64,000 nt of DNA from Donghicola sp041224595 (GTDB taxonomy: Bacteria > Pseudomonadota > Alphaproteobacteria > Rhodobacterales > Rhodobacteraceae): NCBI RefSeq assembly GCF_041224595.1, contig NZ_JBGFGN010000113.1, forward strand, positions 46,087 to 110,086, given 5' to 3'. Positions within the stretch are counted from its first letter, which is position 1. Each line of letters opens with the position of its first letter. The position numbers and the translations under genes were made by a program. Below the pieces are notes generated by a model. It worked only from the letters and a program-made list of their open reading frames with translations, ran no database searches and was not told the DNA's origin. This document shows positions 1-9,084 of the stretch, one piece after another.

Positions 1-1
1 G

Positions 2-868
2 ACTTACCGCACAGATGTCTATTCCGTGGACCACCTACAAGGCATGTTGCCCCTGTTCAACGACATCTATGCGGGCGCTGCAAAGGCGGGGATCAATGCG
101 GAAACCGTAATCTCTGAATTTGCGCCCGGTCAGTACGAGCTGACCCTGAACTACCGCGAAGACATCATGCAGGCCGCCGATGATCTGGTGCGCCTGAAAC
201 GAATCGTCCGGCAGCAGGCCCGCGCACATGGGGTCACGGCGTGTTTCATGGCCAAACCGATCGAGGAGCATCCCGGATCGGGAATGCATTTCCACGTCTC
301 AGTGCAGGACGAGACCGGTCGCAATATCTTTGCCGAAGAGGCTGGCGCGGGTTGGACCGACACGCTGCTGCATGCGCTTGGCGGGCTGCGGCAAACCATG
401 GGCGAGTCCATGTTGGTCTTTGCCCCGCACCTGAATTCGTGGCGACGCTTTGCCAATCAGAGCTATGCGCCGGTGAACACTGCTTGGGGGGTGAACAACC
501 GATCCGTGGCCCTGCGTGTGCCCGAGGGTGATCTGAAATCCCGCCGGATCGAGCATCGCCCCGCTGGCGTGGACGCCAATCCCTATTTGGTGGGCGCGAC
601 TGTTCTGGCGGGCATTCTGCACGGGCTGGACAACCAGATCGACCCCGGCCCGCAGACCAAAGGCAACGCCTACGAGACCGAGGATCGCGCCAACATCCCT
701 CGCGACTGGCGCGAGGCGATCGAGGCCGCCAAGGCTTCAGAGTTCCTTCAGACAGCCCTTGGTGCGGACATGCACCGCACTTTTACCGAGGTGAAGGCCG
801 CAGAATACGCCCGCGTGGCGCGGACGATCAGCAACGTGGATTTCGACCTGTATCTGCACTCGATCTGA
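2..868 (+). CDS. Glutamine synthetase family enzyme, C-terminal part (cut by window start)
   Basis: The reading frame is open from base 2, so the gene enters from outside the window and only the last 288 residues are seen. They cover the glutamine synthetase catalytic domain: an SEFAPGQYE stretch, the GSGMHFHVS ATP/metal-binding motif, NSWRRF, the NNRSVALRVP stretch and the RIEHRPAG arginine loop. The family ligates ammonia or an amine to the gamma-carboxyl of glutamate. The non-classical sequence around these motifs suits a GlnT/PuuA-like ligase (for example gamma-glutamyl-putrescine synthetase) better than the main GlnA, but this part cannot decide the substrate. The gene converges on the next gene with 9 bp between them. 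Confidence 0.85.
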   Translation, partial: TYRTDVYSVDHLQGMLPLFNDIYAGAAKAGINAETVISEFAPGQYELTLNYREDIMQAADDLVRLKRIVRQQARAHGVTACFMAKPIEEHPGSGMHFHVSVQDETGRNIFAEEAGAGWTDTLLHALGGLRQTMGESMLVFAPHLNSWRRFANQSYAPVNTAWGVNNRSVALRVPEGDLKSRRIEHRPAGVDANPYLVGATVLAGILHGLDNQIDPGPQTKGNAYETEDRANIPRDWREAIEAAKASEFLQTALGADMHRTFTEVKAAEYARVARTISNVDFDLYLHSI

Positions 869-877
869 CGGGAACCC

Positions 878-2524
878 TTAGGCCAAGGGCTCGCGCATAT
901 CGCGGTCCAGCATTTCGCCGTGTTTCTTCTGCTTCAGCAGTTCGCGGGCCTTGGCGTATTCGGGATCGTTCCAGAACATCAGGCACCCGTTGCACCCGCG
1001 CCCGCAGCAGCCCTCGACGCCCTTGCGAGAGGTCCGCGCGCGTTTCTCCATCGCGTCCGAGCCAATGGCCTCTTGCAACTTGCCGACCTGAGACTTGTAC
1101 GCCCCTTCGCGGGCTGTCTCCCCAAGTTCAATGCGCTGCGCGGTCTTGTCCAGCTTGAGGCGGCGCCAGTCTTCGTCCAATAGCATCGACTCTTTGCGGA
1201 CGATAGTGAAGGCAGGGAAGTTTCGGCGGACGGTTTCGGGATCTTCGTGATCGAACGCACTGTAGGGGATAAAGATCACGTCCTGACGGCTGCCAAAGAC
1301 GCTCTCCACCGGTTTTTCGGGGCTCTTGATCGTGGTGTATTCATAGAGGCGCAGCAGCACCGGTTCCGCGCGGCTGTCAGGCGGCAGGAATTCCATGACA
1401 TCGCCCGCGTCCAGACGGCTGCGAACCTCTAGCACCAAGCCATCCTCGCGGGCCTCGCGCACGATGCCGGCGTATTCCCACGGGGCCATCGCCTTGGTGT
1501 GTTCGTAGTTGTGGGCGTAGTTCTGCAAGCGCCCCTCGTGGAAGGCAATGGTGTAGCCGCGACTGCCTGCGCCCTCTAGCTCGCGCATGTATTCGTCGGG
1601 GCGCCAGCCTTCGGGATCGCGATAATAGTCGTCGATGGCACGGCGATAGGCGCGGGCCACGGTGGCAACGTAATAGGGGCTCTTGTTCCGGCCTTCGACC
1701 TTCAGGCTATCCACACCGATCCGCAGCAGGTCGTTCAGCTTGGGCATCAGGCACATATCTTTGGAGTTCAGGATGTACGAGCCGCGAATATCCTCTTCGA
1801 TGGGCATCAGCTCGCCCGGACGTGCGCCCTCTTCCAGCACCCATTCGAAAAGCTTGCTGTTGTTTTCGTCCAGCTCCAGTTCCTTGATGGTGCCGTCCTT
1901 GAGGCGCAGGTGTACCTTGTACTGCCAACGGCAGGAGTTGGCGCAGTTCCCTTGGTTCGCGCCCCGCTCTGCCATAAAGTTCGACAGCAGGCAGCGCCCC
2001 GAATACGTCATGCACATCGCCCCGTGGACGAAGCTCTCCAACCGTATATCGGGGCAGTTCTCGCGGATCTCTGCCATCTCGGCAAAGGTCACCTCGCGGG
2101 CCAGCACCACCAGATCAGCGCCTTGATCCTTCCAGAAATCCACGGTTAGGGAGGAACACACGTTCGCTTGGGTTGAAATGTGCAGGTTGATGCCGGGCGC
2201 GTGCTTGCGGACGTAATGGAACACTCCCGGATCAGCGATGATCACGCCGTCGGGCTGGATGTCTTTCAGCGTTTCCACATACTCGGCCAGCTTGGGGATG
2301 TCTTTGTTGTGGGTAAATAGGTTCAGCGTCAGATACACCCGCACCCCATGCTGGCGGGCAAAGGCGACGCCTTCTTTGATCTCTTCCAAAGAAAACTTGG
2401 ACTTGGTGCGCAGGGACATATCGGGCGTGCCCAAATACACCGCATCGGCTCCATAGAGGACGGCGACTTTCAGACGCTCCAGCGATCCTGCGGGCATCAA
2501 GAGTTCGGAACGGCGGTCGGTCAT
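878..2524 (-). CDS. U32 family protein (TrhP/RlhA-type RNA hydroxylase, 'peptidase U32')
   Basis: 548 residues. The N-terminal LLMPAGSLERLKVAVLYGADAVYLG is the typical start of the U32 barrel. Residues around 165-200 carry the family cysteines (CMTYSGRC then NQGNCANSC), which in characterised members hold an iron-sulfur cluster. A second cysteine cluster, CCGRGCNGC, lies close to the C-terminus. U32 proteins were named peptidases, but the E. coli members act in tRNA U34 or 23S rRNA hydroxylation, which is the likelier role. The sequence cannot separate the two substrates. It stands alone, convergent with the preceding gene. The start codon has only a weak ribosome-binding site. Confidence 0.85.
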   Translation of the reverse strand: MTDRRSELLMPAGSLERLKVAVLYGADAVYLGTPDMSLRTKSKFSLEEIKEGVAFARQHGVRVYLTLNLFTHNKDIPKLAEYVETLKDIQPDGVIIADPGVFHYVRKHAPGINLHISTQANVCSSLTVDFWKDQGADLVVLAREVTFAEMAEIRENCPDIRLESFVHGAMCMTYSGRCLLSNFMAERGANQGNCANSCRWQYKVHLRLKDGTIKELELDENNSKLFEWVLEEGARPGELMPIEEDIRGSYILNSKDMCLMPKLNDLLRIGVDSLKVEGRNKSPYYVATVARAYRRAIDDYYRDPEGWRPDEYMRELEGAGSRGYTIAFHEGRLQNYAHNYEHTKAMAPWEYAGIVREAREDGLVLEVRSRLDAGDVMEFLPPDSRAEPVLLRLYEYTTIKSPEKPVESVFGSRQDVIFIPYSAFDHEDPETVRRNFPAFTIVRKESMLLDEDWRRLKLDKTAQRIELGETAREGAYKSQVGKLQEAIGSDAMEKRARTSRKGVEGCCGRGCNGCLMFWNDPEYAKARELLKQKKHGEMLDRDMREPLA

Positions 2525-2674
2525 GGCAAGGGTCTCGTGCTGGTCGCCGCCAATAGAGACTTCGCCAACCTGAAATGGTCAGCGCCAGAACATGGCGGCG
2601 CGGGCTGGATTTGGGAATTGCCGTTCCCTTAGCGAAATTGCCCCCCGAGCGCCAGACATTCCTCAGGCCTGCGG

Positions 2675-3163
2675 TCAGATGTCATTGCGTGGGATGCGCA
2701 GCACCTGCCCTGCAAAGATTTCATTCACATCGTCAAGGATGTCCTGATTGGCCGCAAAGATCGGACCGTAGTCCGGTGTGCCGTACATCTGCTGCGCTAT
2801 GCCGATCAAAGTATCGCCGGACTGAACCGTATAGGGTTGCCACCCCGTATATCCCGGCAGGATGAGCGGACCGTATAGAATGGGCATTGTCACCGACGGG
2901 CCATTCTCGTTCCCTGTGTCATCAGCGAGTGTCAGTATCAGGCGTGGCAGCTTAAAGGCCTTGTCCTCTGGCACAGAGACCGAATCCTGAAACTGCTTCA
3001 ACCCCACCGAGCCGACTTGGATGTGGGTGACATGCTCGTCGTGGCCTTCTGTCAGGCGAACGGACAACGTACCCTCAAAGGCTGCGGCCATACCGGAAAT
3101 CAGGATCGTGCTGTCCACGAGGTCGTATGGTTGGGGCTGCTGAATATCGAGTGTCACGACCAT
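2675..3163 (-). CDS. LysM domain protein with an N-terminal Gmad2-like domain
   Basis: 162 residues. Residues about 1-100 resemble a Gmad2-type immunoglobulin-like domain (QPYDLVDSTILISG, then a beta-rich segment). Residues about 110-160 are a clear LysM peptidoglycan-binding domain (YTVQSGDTLIGIAQQMYG ... AANQDILDD ... GQVLRIP). There is no obvious signal peptide or membrane segment, so export is unexplained. It may act at the cell wall, but the partner is unknown. It is transcribed away from the RTX-Hint gene across an AT-rich spacer. Confidence 0.75.
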   Translation of the reverse strand: MVVTLDIQQPQPYDLVDSTILISGMAAAFEGTLSVRLTEGHDEHVTHIQVGSVGLKQFQDSVSVPEDKAFKLPRLILTLADDTGNENGPSVTMPILYGPLILPGYTGWQPYTVQSGDTLIGIAQQMYGTPDYGPIFAANQDILDDVNEIFAGQVLRIPRNDI

Positions 3164-3498
3164 AAAATTCTAACTCCGGTTAGGGAAACCTAAAAAACAA
3201 CCTATCCGTGTATCCTGTACGATTCCCCGCATTATTGGAAGAAAACTCTGATTCACATCTTCTCCCAAAAGCAATTCTACAATTGCAACAATCAACCCAA
3301 GCGAAACTTATACTCTTTTAGTTACATACGTGCGGATATAATTAAAAACTATCGTTAAATACCAAAGATATAATTGGCTTGATCTTTCGATCTTTGGCGT
3401 TCCATTGCGGATAAGTCACGTAATTATAACTTAATAACGCCTCAATCAGACCCTAGATTGCGGGACACAACTTTGCCCGAGTTAAGTTCGAGAGTGCT
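3164..3498. other. AT-rich divergent intergenic region (335 bp)
   Basis: This stretch separates the divergent LysM and RTX-Hint genes and is much more AT-rich than its surroundings, as expected for two facing promoter regions. I see a short inverted repeat, GCAATT-CTAC-AATTGC, at 3271-3286, and a GATCTTTC/GATCTTTG direct repeat near 3381. No gene, sigma-54 motif or other recognisable operator is visible. Confidence 0.5.
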
Positions 3499-5520
3499 AT
3501 GCCGATATCTTCTACGTTCCAGGTTCTCTACCTAGGCCAACTGTCGCTGATCGACACTGTTCAAGGCGATGAGACCGCGGAAAATGCTGCGGGCATTCTG
3601 GGGTCATACTATGATAGCGGCAATCCCGCTTATGATCACACACATCAACTTACCGCAGATCGCCTGAGTGAAGACGACAACGACACCTACGATGTCGACA
3701 ACGGCGGCGGCCACGATCGGTTTCGAATAGACGGTGGTAGTCCGCGCGATTTTGATGCTGTTGCTGAGTACAGCATTACGCTGACCTACCTCGATGGAAC
3801 GACAGCGAATATTACCGCTTATGTCTTCCAAGATACCAACGGTCATACCTATCTCGCGCCCGAAACGTCGAACAACTCTGATCAACAAGCGCTAACCGCC
3901 AAACCGATTGAGTCGCTGAGCCTGAATTCAGTCACCCGAAACACCGGCGACAACAACGGCGACCTCCATGGGTACCGCGAAGACCAAAATTTTGCTGGCC
4001 CTGTCGACGGGACATCGGGCAACGACAACATGGGTTTTGGCTATGTCGATGCCGAAGGACATGCAATCGATGACAACAGCAACGTCATCTACGGCAATGA
4101 CGGAAACGATACGATCGATGGCGCCGGAGGCAACGACTCGATCGATGGTGGAACCGGCGACGATACCATTTACGGGGGGACCGGCGCGGACACCATCGAC
4201 GGTGGCATCGGTGCGGACTCTATTCGCGCTGGCGACGAAGACGACCTGATTTACGGTGGCGATGGCAACGACACCATCTACTACGGCGATGGCAACGACA
4301 CCGTCTACGGCGGCGCGGGCAATGACCTTATCGATGACGTCGAGTTCGATCACCTCATGGGTGAGGCTCTGATTTATGGCGGAGACGGTGATGATACCGT
4401 CTGGTCGGGCGCTGCTTCGGAAACGATCCATGGCGACGCAGGAAACGACGAAATCCATGCCGAAGAAGGTGACGACTTCCTGTATGGTGGCGAAGGGGTG
4501 GACGTCCTCTGGGGCGAACAGGGCAATGACTATATCTCCGGCGATGGCGGGAGCGACTACCTCATTGGTGGCGAAGGAAACGACACGCTCGATGGGGGTA
4601 CGGGGAACGACAGCCTATATGGCCTGACTGGCAACGATAGCCTGATCGGTGGCGACGGCGACGACTACTTCTACTATGTGCCCGGCGATGGCTTGGACAC
4701 GATTGCCGATTTCAACTTCGGCAACACCGGTTCGATTTCGGACGGGATCAACACCAACAACGACTTCATCGACCTGTCATCCTACTATGACTCGATGAAC
4801 GAGTTGCGGGCTGACTGGTTGGATGACGGCATCCTCAACCAGTCGAACGCCGCCGACTACTCGAACAACACACAGTTCGCTGGCGGGGACGGTATCGTCT
4901 TCGAAGGCGCGACGATCAGTGACTTCACGACAGACACAACCGGTGTCGTCTGCTTTACCGACGGCACGATGATCCACACCGCCAAAGGCAACCGGCCGAT
5001 CGAGGAGCTGAAAATTGGTGACTTGGTGCACACTGTCGATCGCGGGCTGCAGCCCATCAAGTGGATCGGGGCATCGCATTACACCGAACAAGACATGATC
5101 GAGAACCCCAAGCTGCGCCCGATTGTGGTAAATGCCCGGGTGTTCGGTTCGGATCGTGATCTGGTGGTCTCTCGTCAACACGCATTCCTGCTACCCGAGC
5201 AGGATAGGCTGGTTCGCGCGATCCAGATGGTCAAGGCGGATGTGGCCGGCGTGCGCGTTGCCAAGGGCCGCAAGCGCGTCACCTACTACCACATCATGTT
5301 CGAACGTCACGAACTGATCTACGCCGAAGGCATCGCCACAGAAAGCATGTATCCCGGACCGCAAGCGCTGCGGGCTTTGTGCACCGAAGCCATTGATGAT
5401 CTTCTCTCTGTCTTCCCTCAGTTCACAATGATCGGCTCATTGGCCGAAGCGGAACTGGCCTATGGGCCAACCGCCCGAAGGATGCTGGACACGGCGGACC
5501 TGAGAGCTGCGGCCGCATAA
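3499..5520 (+). CDS. Secreted RTX-repeat protein with C-terminal Hint domain
   Basis: 673 residues. Residues about 195-400 are a tandem array of glycine/aspartate nonapeptides of the GGxGxDxxx type (for example GGDGNDTIYYGDGNDTVYGG). In hemolysin-type proteins these bind calcium and form a parallel beta-roll. The C-terminal third is a Hint (hedgehog/intein) domain that starts at Cys485 in VVCFTDGTMIHTAKG and includes the VSRQHAFLL block. Such proteins are usually exported by a type I system, and the Hint domain may cleave itself or splice. There is no N-terminal signal peptide, in keeping with type I export. No type I exporter gene is nearby. The N-terminal 190 residues match nothing I recognise. 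Confidence 0.85.
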   Translation: MPISSTFQVLYLGQLSLIDTVQGDETAENAAGILGSYYDSGNPAYDHTHQLTADRLSEDDNDTYDVDNGGGHDRFRIDGGSPRDFDAVAEYSITLTYLDGTTANITAYVFQDTNGHTYLAPETSNNSDQQALTAKPIESLSLNSVTRNTGDNNGDLHGYREDQNFAGPVDGTSGNDNMGFGYVDAEGHAIDDNSNVIYGNDGNDTIDGAGGNDSIDGGTGDDTIYGGTGADTIDGGIGADSIRAGDEDDLIYGGDGNDTIYYGDGNDTVYGGAGNDLIDDVEFDHLMGEALIYGGDGDDTVWSGAASETIHGDAGNDEIHAEEGDDFLYGGEGVDVLWGEQGNDYISGDGGSDYLIGGEGNDTLDGGTGNDSLYGLTGNDSLIGGDGDDYFYYVPGDGLDTIADFNFGNTGSISDGINTNNDFIDLSSYYDSMNELRADWLDDGILNQSNAADYSNNTQFAGGDGIVFEGATISDFTTDTTGVVCFTDGTMIHTAKGNRPIEELKIGDLVHTVDRGLQPIKWIGASHYTEQDMIENPKLRPIVVNARVFGSDRDLVVSRQHAFLLPEQDRLVRAIQMVKADVAGVRVAKGRKRVTYYHIMFERHELIYAEGIATESMYPGPQALRALCTEAIDDLLSVFPQFTMIGSLAEAELAYGPTARRMLDTADLRAAAA

Positions 5521-5687
5521 AAAAGGAAACCGGCTCCCCCCGTACGCGGCAGGTCTCTGAGGCGCTTTGCTCTCGACAATTGTCGTGTCCGCGGCTGTTG
5601 GGTGGCTCCAACCAAAAGGCAAAGCCGACGTCGGGCCCGAAGTTGACCTTTCGTCTGTTGCCATCAATACCTCGGAACGCTTCCAAT

Positions 5688-6611
5688 CTATTCTGAACCA
5701 GGGCTGCTTTTTGCCGCTCGGATGTGCATCAGCATCGCCCGCTCTAGTGCCTGCCAAACGCAGTCGACGCGCGGCGTGTGTCGCAGAACCTCTGGCGCAG
5801 TAAGCCAGACTGGCAGCCCCGGCGTCTGCACCTCTGGCAACAGGCGCTCCAGTTGATCCTCTTCGCGGACAAGGCTCACCTGCCCAAAGCCGATGCCACA
5901 GCCCGCGCGCACCATCTCCCAGTAGACGGACTGGTTGTCGGTCCGCAGCACAAAGCTGTCCCGCGTTGCCTCAACCCCAAGGGCACGCATCCCTCTGAGC
6001 AAAAGGTCACTTCGATCATAGCCGATCAGATCGTGATGCTTCAGATCTGACAAATGCGTCGGACGACCTTTCCGCGCAAGGTAGCTTTGGGCGGCGAAAA
6101 TCCCGATGGGAAGGTCGCCAAGATGGCGGGTGATCATATCCAACTGTTTGGGCCTGTACATTCGCAGCGCGACATCCGCCTCGCGAAAGAGCAGGTTTTC
6201 GGTCCGGTCCGACGGCACCAAATCAACATGAAGAAGCGGCGCCGTTTCACGCAGCTCCGCCAAGGCGGCGGGCAAGACATAATGCGAGATCGCCACCGAT
6301 GCCGTTATCCGCACAGTGCCGGACAGCCCCGGATCGGCGCCCGCAGCCGCAAGGCGCATTTGTGCGGCTGCCTCTGCCATCTTGATTGCGTGGGGCAGCA
6401 GTGTCCGCCCTGCTTGCGTGATCGCAAGACCTCTGGGTTGTCGGAAAAATAGCTCCACGCCCAGCGCCTTTTCCAGCGCATGAACCTGACGCCCCACCGT
6501 CGGTTGCGAGCTGCCCAACGCCCGTGCCGCGCCGGACAAAGATCCAGTCCGAGCAACACATGCGAACACCTTGAGCAGGGTCCAGTCCAGATCCTCAAAT
6601 GGCACATCCAT
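5688..6611 (-). CDS. LysR family transcriptional regulator
   Basis: 307 residues, the normal LysR length. Residues 9-65 form the winged helix-turn-helix (LLKVFACVARTGSLSGAARALG then SQPTVGRQVHALEKALG). The rest is the periplasmic-binding-protein-like effector domain. It is divergent from the epimerase-like gene with a 96 bp AT-rich gap, the classic arrangement in which a LysR protein controls its neighbour. The effector is unknown. Confidence 0.88.
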   Translation of the reverse strand: MDVPFEDLDWTLLKVFACVARTGSLSGAARALGSSQPTVGRQVHALEKALGVELFFRQPRGLAITQAGRTLLPHAIKMAEAAAQMRLAAAGADPGLSGTVRITASVAISHYVLPAALAELRETAPLLHVDLVPSDRTENLLFREADVALRMYRPKQLDMITRHLGDLPIGIFAAQSYLARKGRPTHLSDLKHHDLIGYDRSDLLLRGMRALGVEATRDSFVLRTDNQSVYWEMVRAGCGIGFGQVSLVREEDQLERLLPEVQTPGLPVWLTAPEVLRHTPRVDCVWQALERAMLMHIRAAKSSPGSE

Positions 6612-6707
6612 TCACCAATGAATACCTGATCTCTAGATTCTGGCAATTTTTATATCTCTATGAATGCCTCAAAATTCTATCAGGAGTTGAAAACGAGGAG
6701 TTTTGAA

Positions 6708-7613
6708 ATGACTGGCACAGTTCTCATCCTTGGCGCTAGCGGCAAGATCGGCCGTCATGCTCACAAGGCGTTCAATGCGGCGGGTTGGACCGTACGGCTC
6801 TATGATCGCAAGGCCCGCGATATGACAGCCCAAGCCAAAAGCGCGGATGTCATCGTAAACGGCCTAAACCCGCCAAACTACCACAACTGGGCCGAGCTCA
6901 TCCCTGAAATCACCGCGGATGTAATTGCTGCGGCGCGGGCAAACGAGGCCACCGTGATCATTCCAGGCAACCTATATGTTTTTGGTGACAGGCCGGGGCT
7001 GTGGGACGAGGCCACGCCGCACCGCCCCGTCAGTCGCAAAGGTCACATCCGCGAGGAAATGGAGCGCGCCTATGAGTCTGCAGGCATCCAGACGATTATA
7101 CTGCGGGCCGGAGATTTCATCTCGGCGACCGCTGGCGATGACGATCTGATGGGGATCGTCCATCTTCGTGCCATTCGCAAGGGCGTGGTCACAGCGCTCG
7201 GGGCGCCGGATGTCATGCACGCCTATACCTATCTGCCAGATTGGGCCAATTGCGCAGTTCGGCTGGCTGAGATGCGCGCACAGCTGCCCGCTTGGACGGA
7301 CCTGTGCTGCGGCGGCATGAATTTTACGATCTCGGACCTTGCCCGAGCTCTAGAAACCGCGACGGGCCGCAACCTGAGCGTCAAGGAATTCGCGTGGTGG
7401 CAAATGCGTCTGGCCGCACCTGTCTGGGAATTGGCACGCGAGCTCTTGGAAATGCGGTATTTGTGGCAGACACCCCATCGCCTTGGGTCCGAACGTTTGG
7501 CCAAGCAGCTGCCTGATTTTCATTGCACAGATATTCAGAAGGTTATGACGGCAGGCCTACCTGCGGACATGCACAGGCCGGATTACCCCCAGAATGCGGC
7601 GGTGACGTTGTGA
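6708..7613 (+). CDS. NAD(P)-dependent epimerase/reductase-like protein (atypical SDR)
   Basis: 301 residues from the ATG at 6708, chosen because it is preceded by CGAGGAG at a good distance and begins directly with the nucleotide-binding strand. The upstream ATG at 6660 has no ribosome-binding site. The N-terminus MTGTVLILGASGKIGRHAHKAF is a Rossmann GxxGxxG motif. The remainder follows the extended or atypical short-chain dehydrogenase layout (NLYVFGDRPGLWDEATPHRP, then a REEMERA helix in place of the catalytic YxxxK). The substrate cannot be told. It is probably regulated by the divergent LysR protein. Confidence 0.8.
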   Translation: MTGTVLILGASGKIGRHAHKAFNAAGWTVRLYDRKARDMTAQAKSADVIVNGLNPPNYHNWAELIPEITADVIAAARANEATVIIPGNLYVFGDRPGLWDEATPHRPVSRKGHIREEMERAYESAGIQTIILRAGDFISATAGDDDLMGIVHLRAIRKGVVTALGAPDVMHAYTYLPDWANCAVRLAEMRAQLPAWTDLCCGGMNFTISDLARALETATGRNLSVKEFAWWQMRLAAPVWELARELLEMRYLWQTPHRLGSERLAKQLPDFHCTDIQKVMTAGLPADMHRPDYPQNAAVTL

Positions 7614-7654
7614 CCGACCAACCACACAAGGTAGATCAGCGCGACATGCAAACC

Positions 7655-7680
7655 TTGATCCCGACTTCAATCGGGATCAA
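7655..7680. terminator. Bidirectional stem-loop between convergent genes
   Basis: TTGATCCCGA and its perfect reverse complement flank a six-base loop (CTTCAA). This 10-bp stem lies between the 3' ends of the epimerase-like gene and the SIR2-like gene, where a shared terminator is expected. There is no long T run on either side, so it may be a weak or factor-assisted terminator. Confidence 0.6.
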
Positions 7681-7693
7681 CAGACTTCGCGCA

Positions 7694-8521
7694 TCAGCCC
7701 TCTGGCACGGTCAGCGCCTCTGACATGGCAGAGGCTGGCAAGTCGAGCCGCGTGATCCCTAATTCTTCCATGAACCTCTGTTCCATGCGTGTCAGAGGGC
7801 CATCAATCAGGGCGATATGGCCCGACGACGACCGCTTTACAATCTGGCGCGCAAAGGTCCGAAGCATCTGATCGTCGAACCGGCACCCCACGAACAGGAA
7901 TGGCCGACCGGTCCGGCGCATCTGGACTTCTTCGGGAATCGGGCGCTGGATGTCGATTTCGGTCAGGACTTCAACGTAGTCGCTATCTGACAGCAAGAAG
8001 CTGGAGCCTTTGGCAGCGCGGCCATGGGGCTTGTAGACCAGCGTGTCCCACGCGGGATCCGGCGCGTCGATTTCGCTTCCCGCGCTATCATAGGTTCGCG
8101 TGAAGATGTCGATCCACTCCCCATTGCGGCTCACCCCTTGGACAAGGCCCCAATTTCCCGGTTTCATCGCGTCCAACAGACCATCATCGTACCAGACATC
8201 TACAACCAAGGGCGGCTTGATGCGCGCGATCCAGTCATAGATCGGGTTCGCCCCTGCTCCGCTGTCCGCAAAGGCGCGCTGGACAATGTCATTCAGGGTC
8301 GCGCGGAATTTGCGGCTTTCGACATATTGCGCAACGGACCACATGTTGCCCGAGGCGCGGCGGGGCGCGCGCACCTCTGCCTCGATCTTGGCACACAGGG
8401 CTTCGGGCGTGGTCGGTGCGCTGCCGCCCGACAAGGCCGATACGCCCGGCCCCAGATAGGCGACGCGTTTGCCGCCTGCGACTTCGTTCATGGCTTCTTC
8501 TAGGATATCTAGATCAGACAT
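7694..8521 (-). CDS. SIR2-like protein at the end of the nifB operon
   Basis: 275 residues. The N-terminus has a SIR2-type nucleotide-binding start (AYLGPGVSALSGG in place of the usual GAGxS) and the C-terminal half has the SIR2-like core seen in FLFVGCRFDDQMLRTFARQI. SIR2-like genes occur beside nifB/nifZ/nifT in several diazotrophs, but their function there is unproven; NAD binding is the only safe prediction. It begins 3 bp after nifT ends and is the last gene of the nifB operon, followed by the hairpin at 7655-7680. I see no convincing catalytic histidine of a classical deacylase. Confidence 0.7.
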   Translation of the reverse strand: MSDLDILEEAMNEVAGGKRVAYLGPGVSALSGGSAPTTPEALCAKIEAEVRAPRRASGNMWSVAQYVESRKFRATLNDIVQRAFADSGAGANPIYDWIARIKPPLVVDVWYDDGLLDAMKPGNWGLVQGVSRNGEWIDIFTRTYDSAGSEIDAPDPAWDTLVYKPHGRAAKGSSFLLSDSDYVEVLTEIDIQRPIPEEVQMRRTGRPFLFVGCRFDDQMLRTFARQIVKRSSSGHIALIDGPLTRMEQRFMEELGITRLDLPASAMSEALTVPEG

Positions 8522-8524
8522 GGC

Positions 8525-8743
8525 TCAATCCTCTTCTGCGGTGGTCAGGCGGCGGGCCTCGACGGTGATGGGCAGCTTGGGATCCTCGTCAAATTCAGGC
8601 ATGGCAAAGACCCACCCGTTCGCCAGCTTGGCCCAACCGCCCCAAAGTTCGGGCTTTTCCATCTCGACGATCATCTCTTCGAGGTCCTTTTTGGGCACAT
8701 AGGCCTCGAGGCCCTTGGGGGTTCTGCGGATCATGACCTTCAT
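8525..8743 (-). CDS. nifT: NifT/FixU nitrogen fixation protein
   Basis: 72 residues, the usual NifT size. The opening MKVMIRRTPKGLEAYVPKKDLEE and the following WGGWAKLANGW are the family signature. NifT is a small conserved protein of unknown mechanism, thought to be dispensable, found with nifH-D-K or nifB-Z. It overlaps the end of nifZ by four bases (ATGA), so the two are translationally coupled. Confidence 0.92.
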   Translation of the reverse strand: MKVMIRRTPKGLEAYVPKKDLEEMIVEMEKPELWGGWAKLANGWVFAMPEFDEDPKLPITVEARRLTTAEED

Positions 8744-9081
8744 TGGGCGGGTTCCTTTTCGGGGCGGGTAACGATGTGGGATTGCAAATCACTGCTGCCG
8801 GTCAGGCGGGTGCGATCGGGGTCGGCCGGAGTCAATTCGCGTTCGCGCATTCCGACGATGCTGCCGCGTCCCACGAAATCGACCGCGTAGATGTAAAACT
8901 GCTGCAAAAAGACGCCGATATCGCGCACATAGCCTTCGTCGCCCTTGCGGACCACGGTCTCACCGATCTCTTTGCCGGCCATAGTGCCGTCGTTCTTGAC
9001 GTTTTTCTTGGAGATCACCTTGTCTCCCGGCGCGAAGGCCGGATCACGGTAGACCTCGATTTCACGGTCGTCTGTGGACAT
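8740..9081 (-). CDS. nifZ: NifZ, P-cluster maturation factor of the MoFe protein
   Basis: 113 residues. FAPGDKVISKKNVKNDGT ... GDEGYVRDIGVFLQQFYIYAVDFV is the NifZ core, an SH3-like fold. In Azotobacter, NifZ helps form the second P-cluster in NifDK. Residues after about 85 are a variable tail. It starts 3 bp after the LRV gene and overlaps nifT by 4 bp. Confidence 0.93.
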   Translation of the reverse strand: MSTDDREIEVYRDPAFAPGDKVISKKNVKNDGTMAGKEIGETVVRKGDEGYVRDIGVFLQQFYIYAVDFVGRGSIVGMRERELTPADPDRTRLTGSSDLQSHIVTRPEKEPAQ

Positions 9082-9084
9082 GGG

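Noticed and set aside
4080..4700. Short tandem repeats that could suggest a CRISPR or satellite array
   Set aside because: They are in frame and encode calcium-binding GGxGxD nonapeptides of the RTX protein; unit and spacer lengths do not fit a CRISPR.
5574..5585. Palindrome CGACAATTGTCG between the RTX-Hint and LysR genes
   Set aside because: Short, without a loop or T run, and between convergent 3' ends; too weak to call an operator or terminator.
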